Program-made: the position numbers and the translations under genes | Assembly (NCBI RefSeq): GCF_030719215.1 | Contig: NZ_CP120983.1 | Coordinates: 682,001 to 746,000, forward strand | Source: Streptomyces sp. Alt3 | GTDB lineage: Bacteria; Actinomycetota; Actinomycetes; Streptomycetales; Streptomycetaceae | Length of the DNA: 64,000 nt | Direction of reading: 5' to 3' | Part shown: one piece after another, positions 26,212-34,439 of the stretch | How positions within the stretch are numbered: position 1 is the first letter of the stretch | Layout: each line of letters starts with the position of its first letter | Notes under the pieces: generated by a model | What the model saw: the letters and a program-made list of their open reading frames with translations, nothing else | Told to the model about the DNA's origin: nothing | Database searches by the model: none

Positions 26212-26928
26212 ATGACCGAGGGCACGAGGACCGACCGCTCGGGCTTGCTGCTCGGCCAGTTCGACCAGGCCAGGGAGATGGCCCAGGTGCGGCTGAAGGG
26301 GCTGGGTGACGACGAGTACCTGTGGGAGCCGGTGGCCGGTTCCTGGTCGATCCGGCGCCGGGGCGAGTCACCGACGCCCCGGGCGTACGGACCGGGCGAG
26401 TGGGTGCTCGACAGGGGCGTCCCGGACATCCCGGCGAGCGAGTACGCCGAGGTCGCCCGGCAGGCCGCCGGGGGCATGGCGGTGTCCAAGATCGCCGATG
26501 ACTGGAGCGTGAGCGTCGATCGGGTGGAGCAGGTCCTCGCCCACAGCGGTGAGCCGGAGCCCGACGAGACCCCTGTGACCACCATCGCCTGGCGGCTCGG
26601 GCACCTGCACTCCTGTCTCGCGGGCCAGTGGGAGTGGACCTTCGGCGAGCGCCGGCGGGAACCGAGGCTGCTGGTCGACTTCTTCCCCTCCGCGTCGGTG
26701 GCACTCGATCGGTTCTGGGACCTGATCGGCCGCTGGCGCGACGGCGTGGCCGCGGTCACCGAGGAGCAGCTGGACACGGTGGGCTTCTCGCAGTACCCCT
26801 ACGGATCCGATCCCGACGACCCGTTCGCCGCGGTGCCGGCGGGGGCCAACCTCGAGTACATCCATCACATGGCCGAGATATCGCTAATCCGCGACCTGTG
26901 GCGGGGGCGCTCCACGACATCCGGGTGA
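26212..26928 (+). CDS. DinB-like four-helix protein with internal insertion
   Basis: 238-residue DinB/YfiT superfamily protein. Metal-ligand His positions are visible in AWRLGHLHSCL and YIHHMAEISLIRDL. The bundle is interrupted after the first helix by about 75 residues, including residues about 83-112 (MAVSKIADDWSVSVDRVEQVLAHS) which look like a helix-turn-helix of the ParB/recombinase sort. In actinobacteria DinB proteins often act as thiol-dependent transferases; activity here is unknown. ATG 26212 has GGGGAG upstream; an in-frame start at 26158 would add 18 residues. Confidence 0.78.
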   Translation: MTEGTRTDRSGLLLGQFDQAREMAQVRLKGLGDDEYLWEPVAGSWSIRRRGESPTPRAYGPGEWVLDRGVPDIPASEYAEVARQAAGGMAVSKIADDWSVSVDRVEQVLAHSGEPEPDETPVTTIAWRLGHLHSCLAGQWEWTFGERRREPRLLVDFFPSASVALDRFWDLIGRWRDGVAAVTEEQLDTVGFSQYPYGSDPDDPFAAVPAGANLEYIHHMAEISLIRDLWRGRSTTSG

Positions 26929-27090
26929 GCCCGGGCGCACCCTGAGCACGGCGCACGGCGTTTCCGCCACGGGTCACGGGCCCCGTCGTCCGCGGCCCGA
27001 CGGAGCGTGTGCGCCCCGGAGGACGGCGTGTTTCAGTGGACCGGTGACCTGCAACAAGGGCGAGGACATCCATCGGCGGAAGGGCCAGTC

Positions 27091-27828
27091 ATGAAGTTCG
27101 CGGTGATCGGCGGCACGGGGCTGATCGGATCGAAGGTCGTCGAGAAGCTGCGCGCCGACGGACACGAGGCCGTGCCCTGCTCGAAGTCGACGGGCGTCGA
27201 CGTCATCAGCGGCAAGGGGGTGGAGGAGGCGGTCGCCGGGGCCGATGTGATCGTCGACCTGACGAACTCCCCCACCTTCGACGAGGCCGCACCGGAATTC
27301 TTCCGGCGGTCGATGGGGAATCTGCTGGACGCCGGGCGGAAGGCGGGGGTGGGCCACTTCGTCATGCTGTCCATCGTCGGCGTGGACCAGGTACCCGAGT
27401 TGGACTACTACCGCGCCAAGGCGCTCCAGGAAGAACTTCTCGCGGCGGGGCCGATCCCGTACTCCGTCGTCCGCGCCACGCAGTTCATGGAGTTCGTCGA
27501 CGCGATCATGAGCTGGAGCGCCGACGGTGACACCGTCCGGCTGCCCGGCACCCCGATCCAGCCGATCGCCGCCCAGGAGGTCGCCGACGCGGTCGCCGAA
27601 GCCGCCATGGGCACTCCGCTGCGGGGTGTCCACAACATCGCGGGCCCCGAGGTCTTCCCTCTCGACGAACTCGGCAGGATCACGCTCGCGGCCCGCTCGG
27701 ACGGCCGTACCGTCGTCACCGACGACACCGCCGGGATGTTCTCCGTCGTCCGCGGGGACGTTCTGACGAACAGGAGCGACGCATCGCTCGCCCCCACCCG
27801 CTACGCGGACTGGCTCGCGTCGCACTGA
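27091..27828 (+). CDS. NAD(P)-binding atypical SDR (NmrA/YwnB-like)
   Basis: 245-residue Rossmann protein with the nucleotide motif VIGGTGLIGSKVV at the extreme N-terminus. The body resembles atypical short-chain dehydrogenases of the NAD(P)H-binding family (GVGHFVMLSIVGVDQ, YYRAKALQEELL with Tyr and Lys in YxxxK form, PYSVVRATQFMEF, ADAVAEAA). Members act as sugar-nucleotide or quinone-sensing oxidoreductases; the substrate here is unknown. ATG 27091 has GGAAGGG upstream. A remnant of a classical SDR lies 50 bases downstream. Confidence 0.85.
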   Translation: MKFAVIGGTGLIGSKVVEKLRADGHEAVPCSKSTGVDVISGKGVEEAVAGADVIVDLTNSPTFDEAAPEFFRRSMGNLLDAGRKAGVGHFVMLSIVGVDQVPELDYYRAKALQEELLAAGPIPYSVVRATQFMEFVDAIMSWSADGDTVRLPGTPIQPIAAQEVADAVAEAAMGTPLRGVHNIAGPEVFPLDELGRITLAARSDGRTVVTDDTAGMFSVVRGDVLTNRSDASLAPTRYADWLASH

Positions 27829-27881
27829 TACTCCGGGGGCCCGGCCGGGGAGGGGGCGCAGGCGTCCACCTGCGCACGGGC

Positions 27882-27998
27882 CTGCGTCCTCCGGCCGCCG
27901 AGGACATCGCCGAGTCCGTCATCTTCGCCGTCACGGTGCCCGCCCATGTGGACATCGCCGGGATGACCGTGGTTTCCCGTACAGCGCGGCTGACGTGA
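27882..27998 (+). pseudogene. C-terminal remnant of a short-chain dehydrogenase
   Basis: A short frame ending at TGA 27996-27998 encodes PAAEDIAESVIFAVTVPAHV followed by DIAGMTVVSRTARLT. This matches the well-conserved C-terminal end of YdfG-like SDRs (PEDIAEAV.FAVT.P.HV....I.VRPTAQ). Upstream in frame there is only low-complexity Gly/Arg coding and no Rossmann domain or start codon. It is read as the decayed end of a lost gene. Confidence 0.6.
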
Positions 27999-28076
27999 CC
28001 GGCTCCGGTTCGACGTCCTGGGTCAGGTCCTTCCCGCGTCGTTCGGGCAGGTCACGGCCGCGGGTCGGCGGGGCGG

Positions 28077-28784
28077 TCAGACACCTGCGTCGGGGCAGGT
28101 GGGGTCGAGGTACCGGACCGCGGAGTGTTCGGCGTGCGGGAGGAGCAACGCCTGGAGTTCCTCGGCGGCTGCCTCCAGGAGGTGGCCGTCCCGGTGTGCG
28201 TGAAGGGTCTCCAGGACGAAAGTGACCCGGGTGCTGTCCTCGGTGACGCGCGTGCGGTGGGCGTCGCGGTGGTTCCAGTGCCGGGTGAGGACGCCGCTGG
28301 TGTCGGCGTAGACGATCTCGCCGGGCTTCGGGTTCTCCACGGTGTCCGGTTCGCCGAGCGGGGTGAACTCCTCGCTGCCGTCGGCGTACCGGATGTCGAC
28401 AGCACCGGTGACGTGCGCGAGGTCGAAGGCCCCGGCGGGCAGGCCGTGGCGGAGGGAGACCGTGTTGTACGAGTCGACGGCGGGGTTGATCCGCGGGAGC
28501 ACCCCCTTCTTGGCCACGCGGCGGCCGAGGGCGTCGACGCTGGGGCGGATGCGGCGGGGGTTGGTGCCGAAGGAGCGGTAGGCCGTGTGCCATGCCTCGA
28601 TGCGGGGGTCGTTCTCGTCGGCGGGCTGCCATACGCCGTCGGCGGCCTCCTGTTCCAGGTGGTGGAGAGCGGCGGTGGCCTCGGGCCAGGGCTCGCGTCC
28701 GCGCAGGCCCTTCGCGGTGACGAGCGCGATGCGGGTGTCGGGGAAGGCGTCGGCGACATCGGGGTGGATACGGAAGACGGTCAT
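28077..28784 (-). CDS. B3/B4 domain protein (PheT editing-domain-like)
   Basis: 235-residue stand-alone B3/B4 domain, the fold used by the beta subunit of phenylalanyl-tRNA synthetase for editing. Typical segments: FGTNPRRIRPSVDALGRRV, LPRINPAVDSYNTVSLRHGLPAGAFDL, GEIVYADTSGVLTRHWNHRDAHRT. Stand-alone members may clear mischarged tRNA or may have other roles; this is not settled. ATG 28784 with AGGA about ten bases upstream. Divergent from an XRE-cupin regulator, a pairing that suggests the regulator controls it. Confidence 0.85.
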   Translation of the reverse strand: MTVFRIHPDVADAFPDTRIALVTAKGLRGREPWPEATAALHHLEQEAADGVWQPADENDPRIEAWHTAYRSFGTNPRRIRPSVDALGRRVAKKGVLPRINPAVDSYNTVSLRHGLPAGAFDLAHVTGAVDIRYADGSEEFTPLGEPDTVENPKPGEIVYADTSGVLTRHWNHRDAHRTRVTEDSTRVTFVLETLHAHRDGHLLEAAAEELQALLLPHAEHSAVRYLDPTCPDAGV

Positions 28785-28873
28785 GGGGCGGTGTCCTGCT
28801 CTTCGTGTGCGTGGGGCGGGGGCGAGGCCGTGGACGGCCGGGCCACCCTGGTGGGATCAAAAAATCCCGAGGT

Positions 28874-28902
28874 TTCACAACGGAACGACTCGACCGTACA
28901 AT
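28874..28902 (+). promoter_or_regulatory. Promoter of the XRE-cupin gene
   Basis: TTCACA (28874-28879) and TACAAT (28897-28902) with a 17-base spacer, 95 bases before the GTG start. The surrounding DNA is noticeably AT-richer than the rest of the region. Confidence 0.6.
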
Positions 28903-28996
28903 GAAGCGACCGGATGGTGTCAACCGAACGACCGAGCGGTCCATTGCAGCACTCCGCCAACCAGCCCGTATCAGCACACATCAGGACGGTGAATCA

Positions 28997-29581
28997 GTGC
29001 CAGACTCGGACGAAGCCCTGCGTACGCTCGCGCGCAACGTCAGGTCCGCACGCACACGGGCAGGGCTGTCCCTGGACGAGCTGGGCCGGCGCGCCAAGGT
29101 CAGCAAGGGCGCGCTGGTCGGGCTGGAGAAGGCTCAGGGCAATCCGAACTTCGCCACCCTCGTCCGTCTCGCCGACACGCTCGGAATCTCCGTTTCCGCC
29201 CTGCTGGAGGGGCCGTCCGAGGGCCGGGTCCGTGTGGTTTCCGCCGACGCCGTCATGCCGCTGTGGGCCGGCGAGCGGGGCAGCGAGGCCCGGCTCATGC
29301 TGACGACCTCGGGAGCGGCCCCGGTCGAGGTCTGGCGCTGGAGGCTGGAGCCCGGCGAGGAGTACCCGAGCCATCCGCATCAGGCCGGCGTCGTGGAGAC
29401 CGTCAGTGTCACCTCGGGCCGGATGACGCTGATCGTCGACGGCACGGAGCACGCCGTCGAAGCCGGGCAGACCGCCACCTTCGACGGCGACGCCTCCCAC
29501 GCCTATCGCGGCTCGGGCACCGGAACCTGCCACCTGATCATGACGGTACACATCCCGCCCGGTCCCGGCTCCACGAACTGA
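28997..29581 (+). CDS. XRE-family regulator with C-terminal cupin
   Basis: 194 residues. N-terminal HTH: RSARTRAGLSLDELGRRAKVSKGALVGLEKAQGNPNFATLVRLADTLG (about 12-60). C-terminal cupin (about 95-185): PGEEYPSHPHQAGVVETVSVTSGRMTLIVDG and GDASHAYRG, with the His/Glu ligands of a sensor cupin. Regulators of this design usually sense a small metabolite in the cupin and control an adjacent gene, here probably the divergent B3/B4 protein. GTG 28997 with AGGACGG upstream. Confidence 0.88.
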   Translation: MPDSDEALRTLARNVRSARTRAGLSLDELGRRAKVSKGALVGLEKAQGNPNFATLVRLADTLGISVSALLEGPSEGRVRVVSADAVMPLWAGERGSEARLMLTTSGAAPVEVWRWRLEPGEEYPSHPHQAGVVETVSVTSGRMTLIVDGTEHAVEAGQTATFDGDASHAYRGSGTGTCHLIMTVHIPPGPGSTN

Positions 29582-29674
29582 CCCCTGCCGATCAGGGGCC
29601 GCCCGTACCGCCCGCCCTACGTCCGGCCCGGCACCTCGTACAGCCAGGGGATGCCACCACCGGGGTCGTGGAGG

Positions 29675-31024
29675 TCACGCCGTCGACAGGACGTGGCCAT
29701 CCGCGTCGAGTTCGACCACCGTGCCGGTGGTCCTCGCCCGTTCCGCCGCCCAGACGACGCGGTGGGTCGCCAGGCTCTCGGTCGCGTCGGAGAGAAGGAG
29801 CGACCTGTCACCGGTGGCGACGGCCGCGAAGAAGGCGTCGGTCAACGCCTCGTCGCCGCCTCCGTGTCCGTCCTCGGGTGAGGGGCCCGGGTTTCCCGCT
29901 CCGCCGGCCCCCGCATCAACGGTGAGCGGGCCGTCGGTCCGCGTGCGGTCCGACAGCGTGTCGAGGGCCCGCGTGTCGACGGTCCGTTCGGATCCGTCGC
30001 GGAAATCGACCAGGCGCAGCGTGGTCCCGTCACCTTCGACGAAGCCGTGGGTGCCCATGAGCCGGGTGCGGCGCTGTTCCATCGGGGTGTAGGCGCTCAT
30101 GGTGAACGAGCAGGTGGCGCCGGATTCGAACTCCATGGTGACCACCTGGTTGTCGACCACGTCGTTGTCGCAGGCGTACGCGCACCGCCCGTAGGGACCG
30201 GTCCTCAGTGCCTCCAGCACCCCGGCCTCCGTGTGCTCGGCCGTGACGGCCGACAGCGGCCAGAACTCCTGGTCCTCGTCGCCCAGACATCCGAGGTAGA
30301 GCCGTTTCGCCGAGTACGGGCAGCCCGCCTCCACCGGGCAGTCGAGGCAGCGGTCGGTCGCGCCGGCGGGCGCGTCCTCGGGCCGCAGGTGGGTCAGGCT
30401 GCCGAAGGACCCGACCCTGCGGGGCAGAGTTCCGAAGAGGTGGACCAACCAGTCGATGTCGTGGCAGGCCTTGGTCAGCAGCATGGGTGCGGAGGTGTCC
30501 TCACGACGCCAGTTGCCCCGCACGAAGGAGTGCGCGTGGTGCCACCAGCCGACGGGCTCCAGGTGCTGGACGCTGACGAGGCGGCCGATGGTGCCGCTGT
30601 CCAGCAGCTCCTTGAGGTACCGGGTGTACGACGTGTAGCGCAGCACATGACAGACGGCCAGCAGTACACCGTTGCGCAGCGCCGCCTCCGCGATGGCCGA
30701 CGCATGGCCTTCCCCGGTGGCCATCGGCTTCTCCAGGAGAATGTGGTAGCCGAGACCGGCCAGCGCCACCGCGGGCTCCACGTGCATCCGGTCCTGGGTG
30801 GCGATCACGCATGCGTCGGCCAGCTTTCCGGCCGCCACCACGTCGGTCCAGTCGGCGTACACCCGCTCCGCCGGCACCCCGAACTCCCGAGCCGCCCGGG
30901 CACGGCGGCCGGGGTCCGGTTCGGCCACCGCGACCACCCGCCCCGCCCCCGTGGCCAGCGCACGCCGCGCGTAGGTCGTGCCGCGGAGCCCGGCTCCGAC
31001 GAGCACCGTCGTCACCTCGGACAT
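29675..31024 (-). CDS. Gfo/Idh/MocA family oxidoreductase
   Basis: 449-residue NAD(P)-dependent sugar or inositol-type dehydrogenase. The N-terminal Rossmann domain starts VLVGAGLRGTTYARRAL, the EKP motif is in ILLEKPMATGEGH, and the His/Asp pair is in TKACHDIDWLVHLFG. It belongs to the subgroup with a Cys-rich insert, DRCLDCPVEAGCPYSAKRLYLGC, possibly a metal site. ATG 31024 has AGGAGG upstream. Last gene of the sugar ABC operon, after the GH4 glycosidase. A role in oxidising the imported sugar (or keto-sugar chemistry complementary to the NAD-dependent GH4 enzyme) is likely but the substrate is unknown. Confidence 0.88.
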   Translation of the reverse strand: MSEVTTVLVGAGLRGTTYARRALATGAGRVVAVAEPDPGRRARAAREFGVPAERVYADWTDVVAAGKLADACVIATQDRMHVEPAVALAGLGYHILLEKPMATGEGHASAIAEAALRNGVLLAVCHVLRYTSYTRYLKELLDSGTIGRLVSVQHLEPVGWWHHAHSFVRGNWRREDTSAPMLLTKACHDIDWLVHLFGTLPRRVGSFGSLTHLRPEDAPAGATDRCLDCPVEAGCPYSAKRLYLGCLGDEDQEFWPLSAVTAEHTEAGVLEALRTGPYGRCAYACDNDVVDNQVVTMEFESGATCSFTMSAYTPMEQRRTRLMGTHGFVEGDGTTLRLVDFRDGSERTVDTRALDTLSDRTRTDGPLTVDAGAGGAGNPGPSPEDGHGGGDEALTDAFFAAVATGDRSLLLSDATESLATHRVVWAAERARTTGTVVELDADGHVLSTA

Positions 31025-31128
31025 GGGATACCTCCTGGTGGGGACCGCCCCGCGCACCGGACCCGGAGGCCGGTGCGCGGGAACGGACGGGAGCGGGGCA
31101 ACGGGCCCGCGGGGGTGCGGGGCCGTTC

Positions 31129-32454
31129 TCAGTGGCCGAGCAGCGTGCGCAGCGACGGCTGCAACAGGTCCGCGTGCGCCCGCACCATGTCGTCGCACAG
31201 GTCCCAGATGCGTTCGACCGGCAGGGCCGCGGCGGTGGCCGGGTCCGCCATGGCCGCCTGCCGGATGGACCGGGGGTCGTCCTCCAGAGCGGCGCGGACG
31301 ACCAGTTCGTTCATTCCGAGGTAGCCGCGGTTGAGGGCTGCGCACTGGGCGGGCAGGGAGCCGACACGGGTGGGCTGGACTCCCAGGGCGTCGACCAGGC
31401 ACGGCACTTCGACGGTTCCGGTCGCGGGCAGGTTGTCGATCAGCCCGTGGTTCGGGACGTTGCCGTAGATCGTGCGGGGCGTACCGGTCACGACACTGTG
31501 GATGAGCTGGGGGGCGTACTCCATCGTGCCCTCGACGTCGAGCGCCGATCCGTCGGCCAGTGTGTCGCGGGTCCGTTCGTATGCGGCGATGTTCTCGTCC
31601 ACGATACCGAGATAGGCGCCGACGGGGAGGCGGAGACGCTCGATCTCACTGTCGTGGTGCAGGTACCAGGGGACGTACTCGGCGGAGTGCTCGCTGGTCT
31701 CGGTCGGGTAGTAGCCCAGGCGCCGGTACATGTCGACGCGTACCCGGCGCCGCAGTTCGGGGTTCCGCGCGATGAGGGAGTCGAGCCGCGGGTAGAGGTC
31801 GGTCCCGTCGTGTTCGAGACGGAGCACCCACGCCTGGTGGTTGACGCCGGCGGCCCGGTACACGACTTCCTCGTGCGGGACACCCAGGAGGTCCGCCAGG
31901 TCGCGAACGGTCCAGTACACCGAGTGGCACAGACCGACGACACGGGTCAGCCCGGTGGCCTGGGTGAGGTACTGGACGTTCATCGCCATCGGGTTGGTGT
32001 AGTTCAGCAGCCAGGCGTCGGGGCAGACCTCGGCGATGTCCTCGCCCAGCGCCTTGAGCAGTGGGAAGGTGCGCAGCGCGCGGAAGATGCCTCCGATGCC
32101 GAGGGTGTCCCCGATGGTCTGGCGGACGCCGTGGCCGGCGGGGACGTCGAAGTCGACGCGGGTGGATTCCCGCATGCCGACCTGGACGATGTTGATGACG
32201 AAGTCGGCCCCTTCGAGGGCCGCCTTCCGTTCGGCGTGGGCGGTGATGCGGGGCCCGCCGCCCTGTCCGGTCAGCCGGTCCGCGATCTGGCGGGCGGCGC
32301 CGTGTGCCGTGGCGAGGCGTTCCGCGTCGATGTCGTGGAGGGCGATATGGGCGCCCTTGAGCTCCGGGAACACGAAGAGGTCCGCCAGGAGGCCCTGGGT
32401 GAACACTACGCTTCCGGCGCCGATGAACGCGATCTTGGGGTTGGTCTGGGTCAT
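31129..32454 (-). CDS. GH4 glycosidase (alpha-galactosidase / 6-phospho-glucosidase family)
   Basis: 441-residue family 4 glycoside hydrolase, an NAD- and Mn-dependent enzyme that cleaves by a redox-elimination route. Nucleotide motif KIAFIGAGSVVFTQGLL at the N-terminus; LLNYTNPMAMNVQYLTQATG; metal-ligand Cys in GLCHSVYWT and His in AGVNHQAWVL; catalytic region YPTETSEHSAEYVPW. The CHS motif and the ABC (not PTS) context favour a non-phosphorylated substrate such as an alpha-galactoside or glucuronide. Its ATG overlaps the stop of the kinase gene by one base (TGATG), indicating coupled translation. Confidence 0.9.
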   Translation of the reverse strand: MTQTNPKIAFIGAGSVVFTQGLLADLFVFPELKGAHIALHDIDAERLATAHGAARQIADRLTGQGGGPRITAHAERKAALEGADFVINIVQVGMRESTRVDFDVPAGHGVRQTIGDTLGIGGIFRALRTFPLLKALGEDIAEVCPDAWLLNYTNPMAMNVQYLTQATGLTRVVGLCHSVYWTVRDLADLLGVPHEEVVYRAAGVNHQAWVLRLEHDGTDLYPRLDSLIARNPELRRRVRVDMYRRLGYYPTETSEHSAEYVPWYLHHDSEIERLRLPVGAYLGIVDENIAAYERTRDTLADGSALDVEGTMEYAPQLIHSVVTGTPRTIYGNVPNHGLIDNLPATGTVEVPCLVDALGVQPTRVGSLPAQCAALNRGYLGMNELVVRAALEDDPRSIRQAAMADPATAAALPVERIWDLCDDMVRAHADLLQPSLRTLLGH

Positions 32455-33437
32455 CACAGGTTCTTTCCGTTGCGGGCGACTGCCGTTCGGGCTTCGTCCC
32501 AGGTGGGCTGGGCGGGGGTACCGCCGTGTGCCCGGGTGGACAGGGCGCCGCAGGCGGCGGCGATTTCGAGAGCCTCCGGGAGAGGGAGGCCGTGCAGGAG
32601 GGCGGCGACCCAGCCGGCGTCGAAGCTGTCCCCCGCGCCGACGGTGTCCAGCGGCCGGGCGGCAGTCCCGGGGGTGCGCCGCAGAGCGCGGCCGTCGTGC
32701 AGGAGGGCGCCCTCGGCCCCGTTCTTGACGACCACGTGCGGCCCGCGTGCCGCGAGTACAGCCGCCGCGGCGTCCAGGGGGTCCGCACCGGGTGCGGAGA
32801 CCGCCGTGGAACCGATGGCGTCCGCGAGGGCCAGCGCCTCCTGCGCGTTGGGCAGCAGGTAGTCGGTGACGGCGAGCGTCGCTTCGATCCCTCTCCGCTC
32901 CCACGTGCCGGAGGGGTCGTCGTTGGTGTCGAGCGAGGTCGTCGCACCGCCCGCGCGAGCCTTGGCCAGCAACCGGGGCAGCGCCTCGGCGATCCGGGGC
33001 AGGAGGAAGTACGAGGACGCGTGGACGTGCCTGGCGCCGGTGAGCAGCGCCTCGGGGACGTCGTCGGGGCCGCCGGCGGAGAGCGTGCCCGGGGCGGTGA
33101 GGATCGCCCGGTCGCCGTCCCCCCGTGTCACGATCACCGTGAGGGGTGTCGGGAGGACGGGATCGGTGTGCAGGGCCTGGGTGTCGACCCCTCGGGCGGT
33201 CAGGGCGGTGCGGACGAACCTCCCGGCCTCGTCGTCACCGACGCGTCCGGCGAAGGCGACCTTGAGCCCGAGGCGGGCGGCTCCGCACGCCATGATCGCG
33301 CCTGAACCGCCGAGTGTGAGCCGGCCGGTGTCGACGAGTTGTTCGCGCTGTCCGAAGGCGGGCGGGGTGTCGAGCGGGCCAAGGACGATGTCGGGATTCG
33401 CGTCCCCGATGACGAGCAGGTCGAAGGTGTGCTGCAT
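32454..33437 (-). CDS. PfkB-family carbohydrate kinase
   Basis: 327-residue ribokinase-like sugar kinase. N-terminal substrate motif DLLVIGDANPDIVLGP and LTLGGSGAIMACGAARLG; C-terminal PfkB signature DTVGAGDSFDAGWVAALL with the catalytic Asp. Likely phosphorylates the monosaccharide released by the neighbouring GH4 enzyme. It lies between the permeases and the GH4 gene in a single leftward operon. Confidence 0.9.
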   Translation of the reverse strand: MQHTFDLLVIGDANPDIVLGPLDTPPAFGQREQLVDTGRLTLGGSGAIMACGAARLGLKVAFAGRVGDDEAGRFVRTALTARGVDTQALHTDPVLPTPLTVIVTRGDGDRAILTAPGTLSAGGPDDVPEALLTGARHVHASSYFLLPRIAEALPRLLAKARAGGATTSLDTNDDPSGTWERRGIEATLAVTDYLLPNAQEALALADAIGSTAVSAPGADPLDAAAAVLAARGPHVVVKNGAEGALLHDGRALRRTPGTAARPLDTVGAGDSFDAGWVAALLHGLPLPEALEIAAACGALSTRAHGGTPAQPTWDEARTAVARNGKNL

Positions 33438-33554
33438 ACGGCTTCCTGTGATCGCGGACCCCGGCTGACCGGGTCCGGCGGGTGACGTGTGGCGGCCGGC
33501 GGGAGCGGCCCGTGCCGCACCGCTGGTGCGGGAGGGCCCGGAGGGGCCCGGGCC

Positions 33555-34439
33555 TCAGCCCTTGATTCCGCTGGAGGTGATGGACTGGATGAAGGACTTC
33601 TGGGCGAAGAGGAACGCGAGGAGGACCGGCAGGACAGTGATCACGTTCCCCGCCATGACCGCGGACCAGCGCGTGTGGTGCTGTCCCTGAAATGTCGTCA
33701 GACCGAGCTGGAGGGTGTACTGCGTGTCGTGGTTGATGGCGATCAGCGGCCAGGTCAGGTCGTTCCAGGTGGTCAGGAACGTCAGTACCGCGACAGTGCT
33801 CAACGCCGGTCGCGACAACGGCAGGACGACCAGGAACAGCACCCTCAGCCGTGAACAGCCGTCCATCCATGCCGCCTCCTCCAGCTCCCTCGGCAGGGAG
33901 AGGAAGAACTGCCGGAACAGGAACACGGCGAAGGGTGTGACCAGGGAGGGGACGATCAAGGCGCCCAGGGTGTCGATGAGTCCGAGCTGCTTCATCACCA
34001 GGAACGTGGGGATCATCGTCAGCTGGAAGGGAATGGCCATGGTGGCCAGCATCAGGGCCATGAGTATCCTGGAGCCGGCGAACCGCATCCGGGCGAACGC
34101 GTAGCCGCCGAGTGCGCCGAGCAGCAGGTTCGACGCCACCGCTGCGACCGAGACGATCAGCGAGTTGGCGAACCAGCGGGGGAACATCGCGTTGCCGAGC
34201 ACGTACCGGTAGCCGCCCAGGTCGATCTCCGAGGGCCACAGGGCGGGTGGGAAGCGATTGATCTCCGCGTCGCTCATCACGGAGCTGAGCAGGAGCCAGA
34301 TCAGCGGGACGGCGAAGACCAGGGCGAGAGGGGCCAGCAGCAGGTGCCAGGCGCTGAACGGCAGCCGGATCCGTCCGCGCTGAGCACCGCCTGCCCGCCG
34401 GGCGGTGGAGGGGGAAGGGGAATCGGCTGTCGCGCTCAT
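33555..34439 (-). CDS. Sugar ABC transporter permease (MalG type)
   Basis: 294-residue membrane protein with six predicted helices. The inner-membrane signature loop is EEAAWMDGCSRLRVLFLVVLPLSRPAL (EAA motif), which docks to the ATPase. N-terminal Ser/Arg-rich cytoplasmic leader. Starts by a four-base ATGA overlap with the MalF-type permease. No ATPase gene lies in the operon; in Streptomyces such importers commonly share the multiplexing ATPase MsiK. Confidence 0.92.
   Translation of the reverse strand: MSATADSPSPSTARRAGGAQRGRIRLPFSAWHLLLAPLALVFAVPLIWLLLSSVMSDAEINRFPPALWPSEIDLGGYRYVLGNAMFPRWFANSLIVSVAAVASNLLLGALGGYAFARMRFAGSRILMALMLATMAIPFQLTMIPTFLVMKQLGLIDTLGALIVPSLVTPFAVFLFRQFFLSLPRELEEAAWMDGCSRLRVLFLVVLPLSRPALSTVAVLTFLTTWNDLTWPLIAINHDTQYTLQLGLTTFQGQHHTRWSAVMAGNVITVLPVLLAFLFAQKSFIQSITSSGIKG

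Noticed and set aside
27010..27090. SoxR box upstream of the NAD(P)-binding gene, considered because such genes are SoxR targets in S. coelicolor
   Set aside because: The region has GTGACCTGCAACAAGGGCGAGGAC but no symmetric CCTCAA/TTGAGG arms.
30811..32862. 683-codon plus-strand frame across the GH4 and kinase region
   Set aside because: Spans three real minus-strand genes and shows no recognisable domain.
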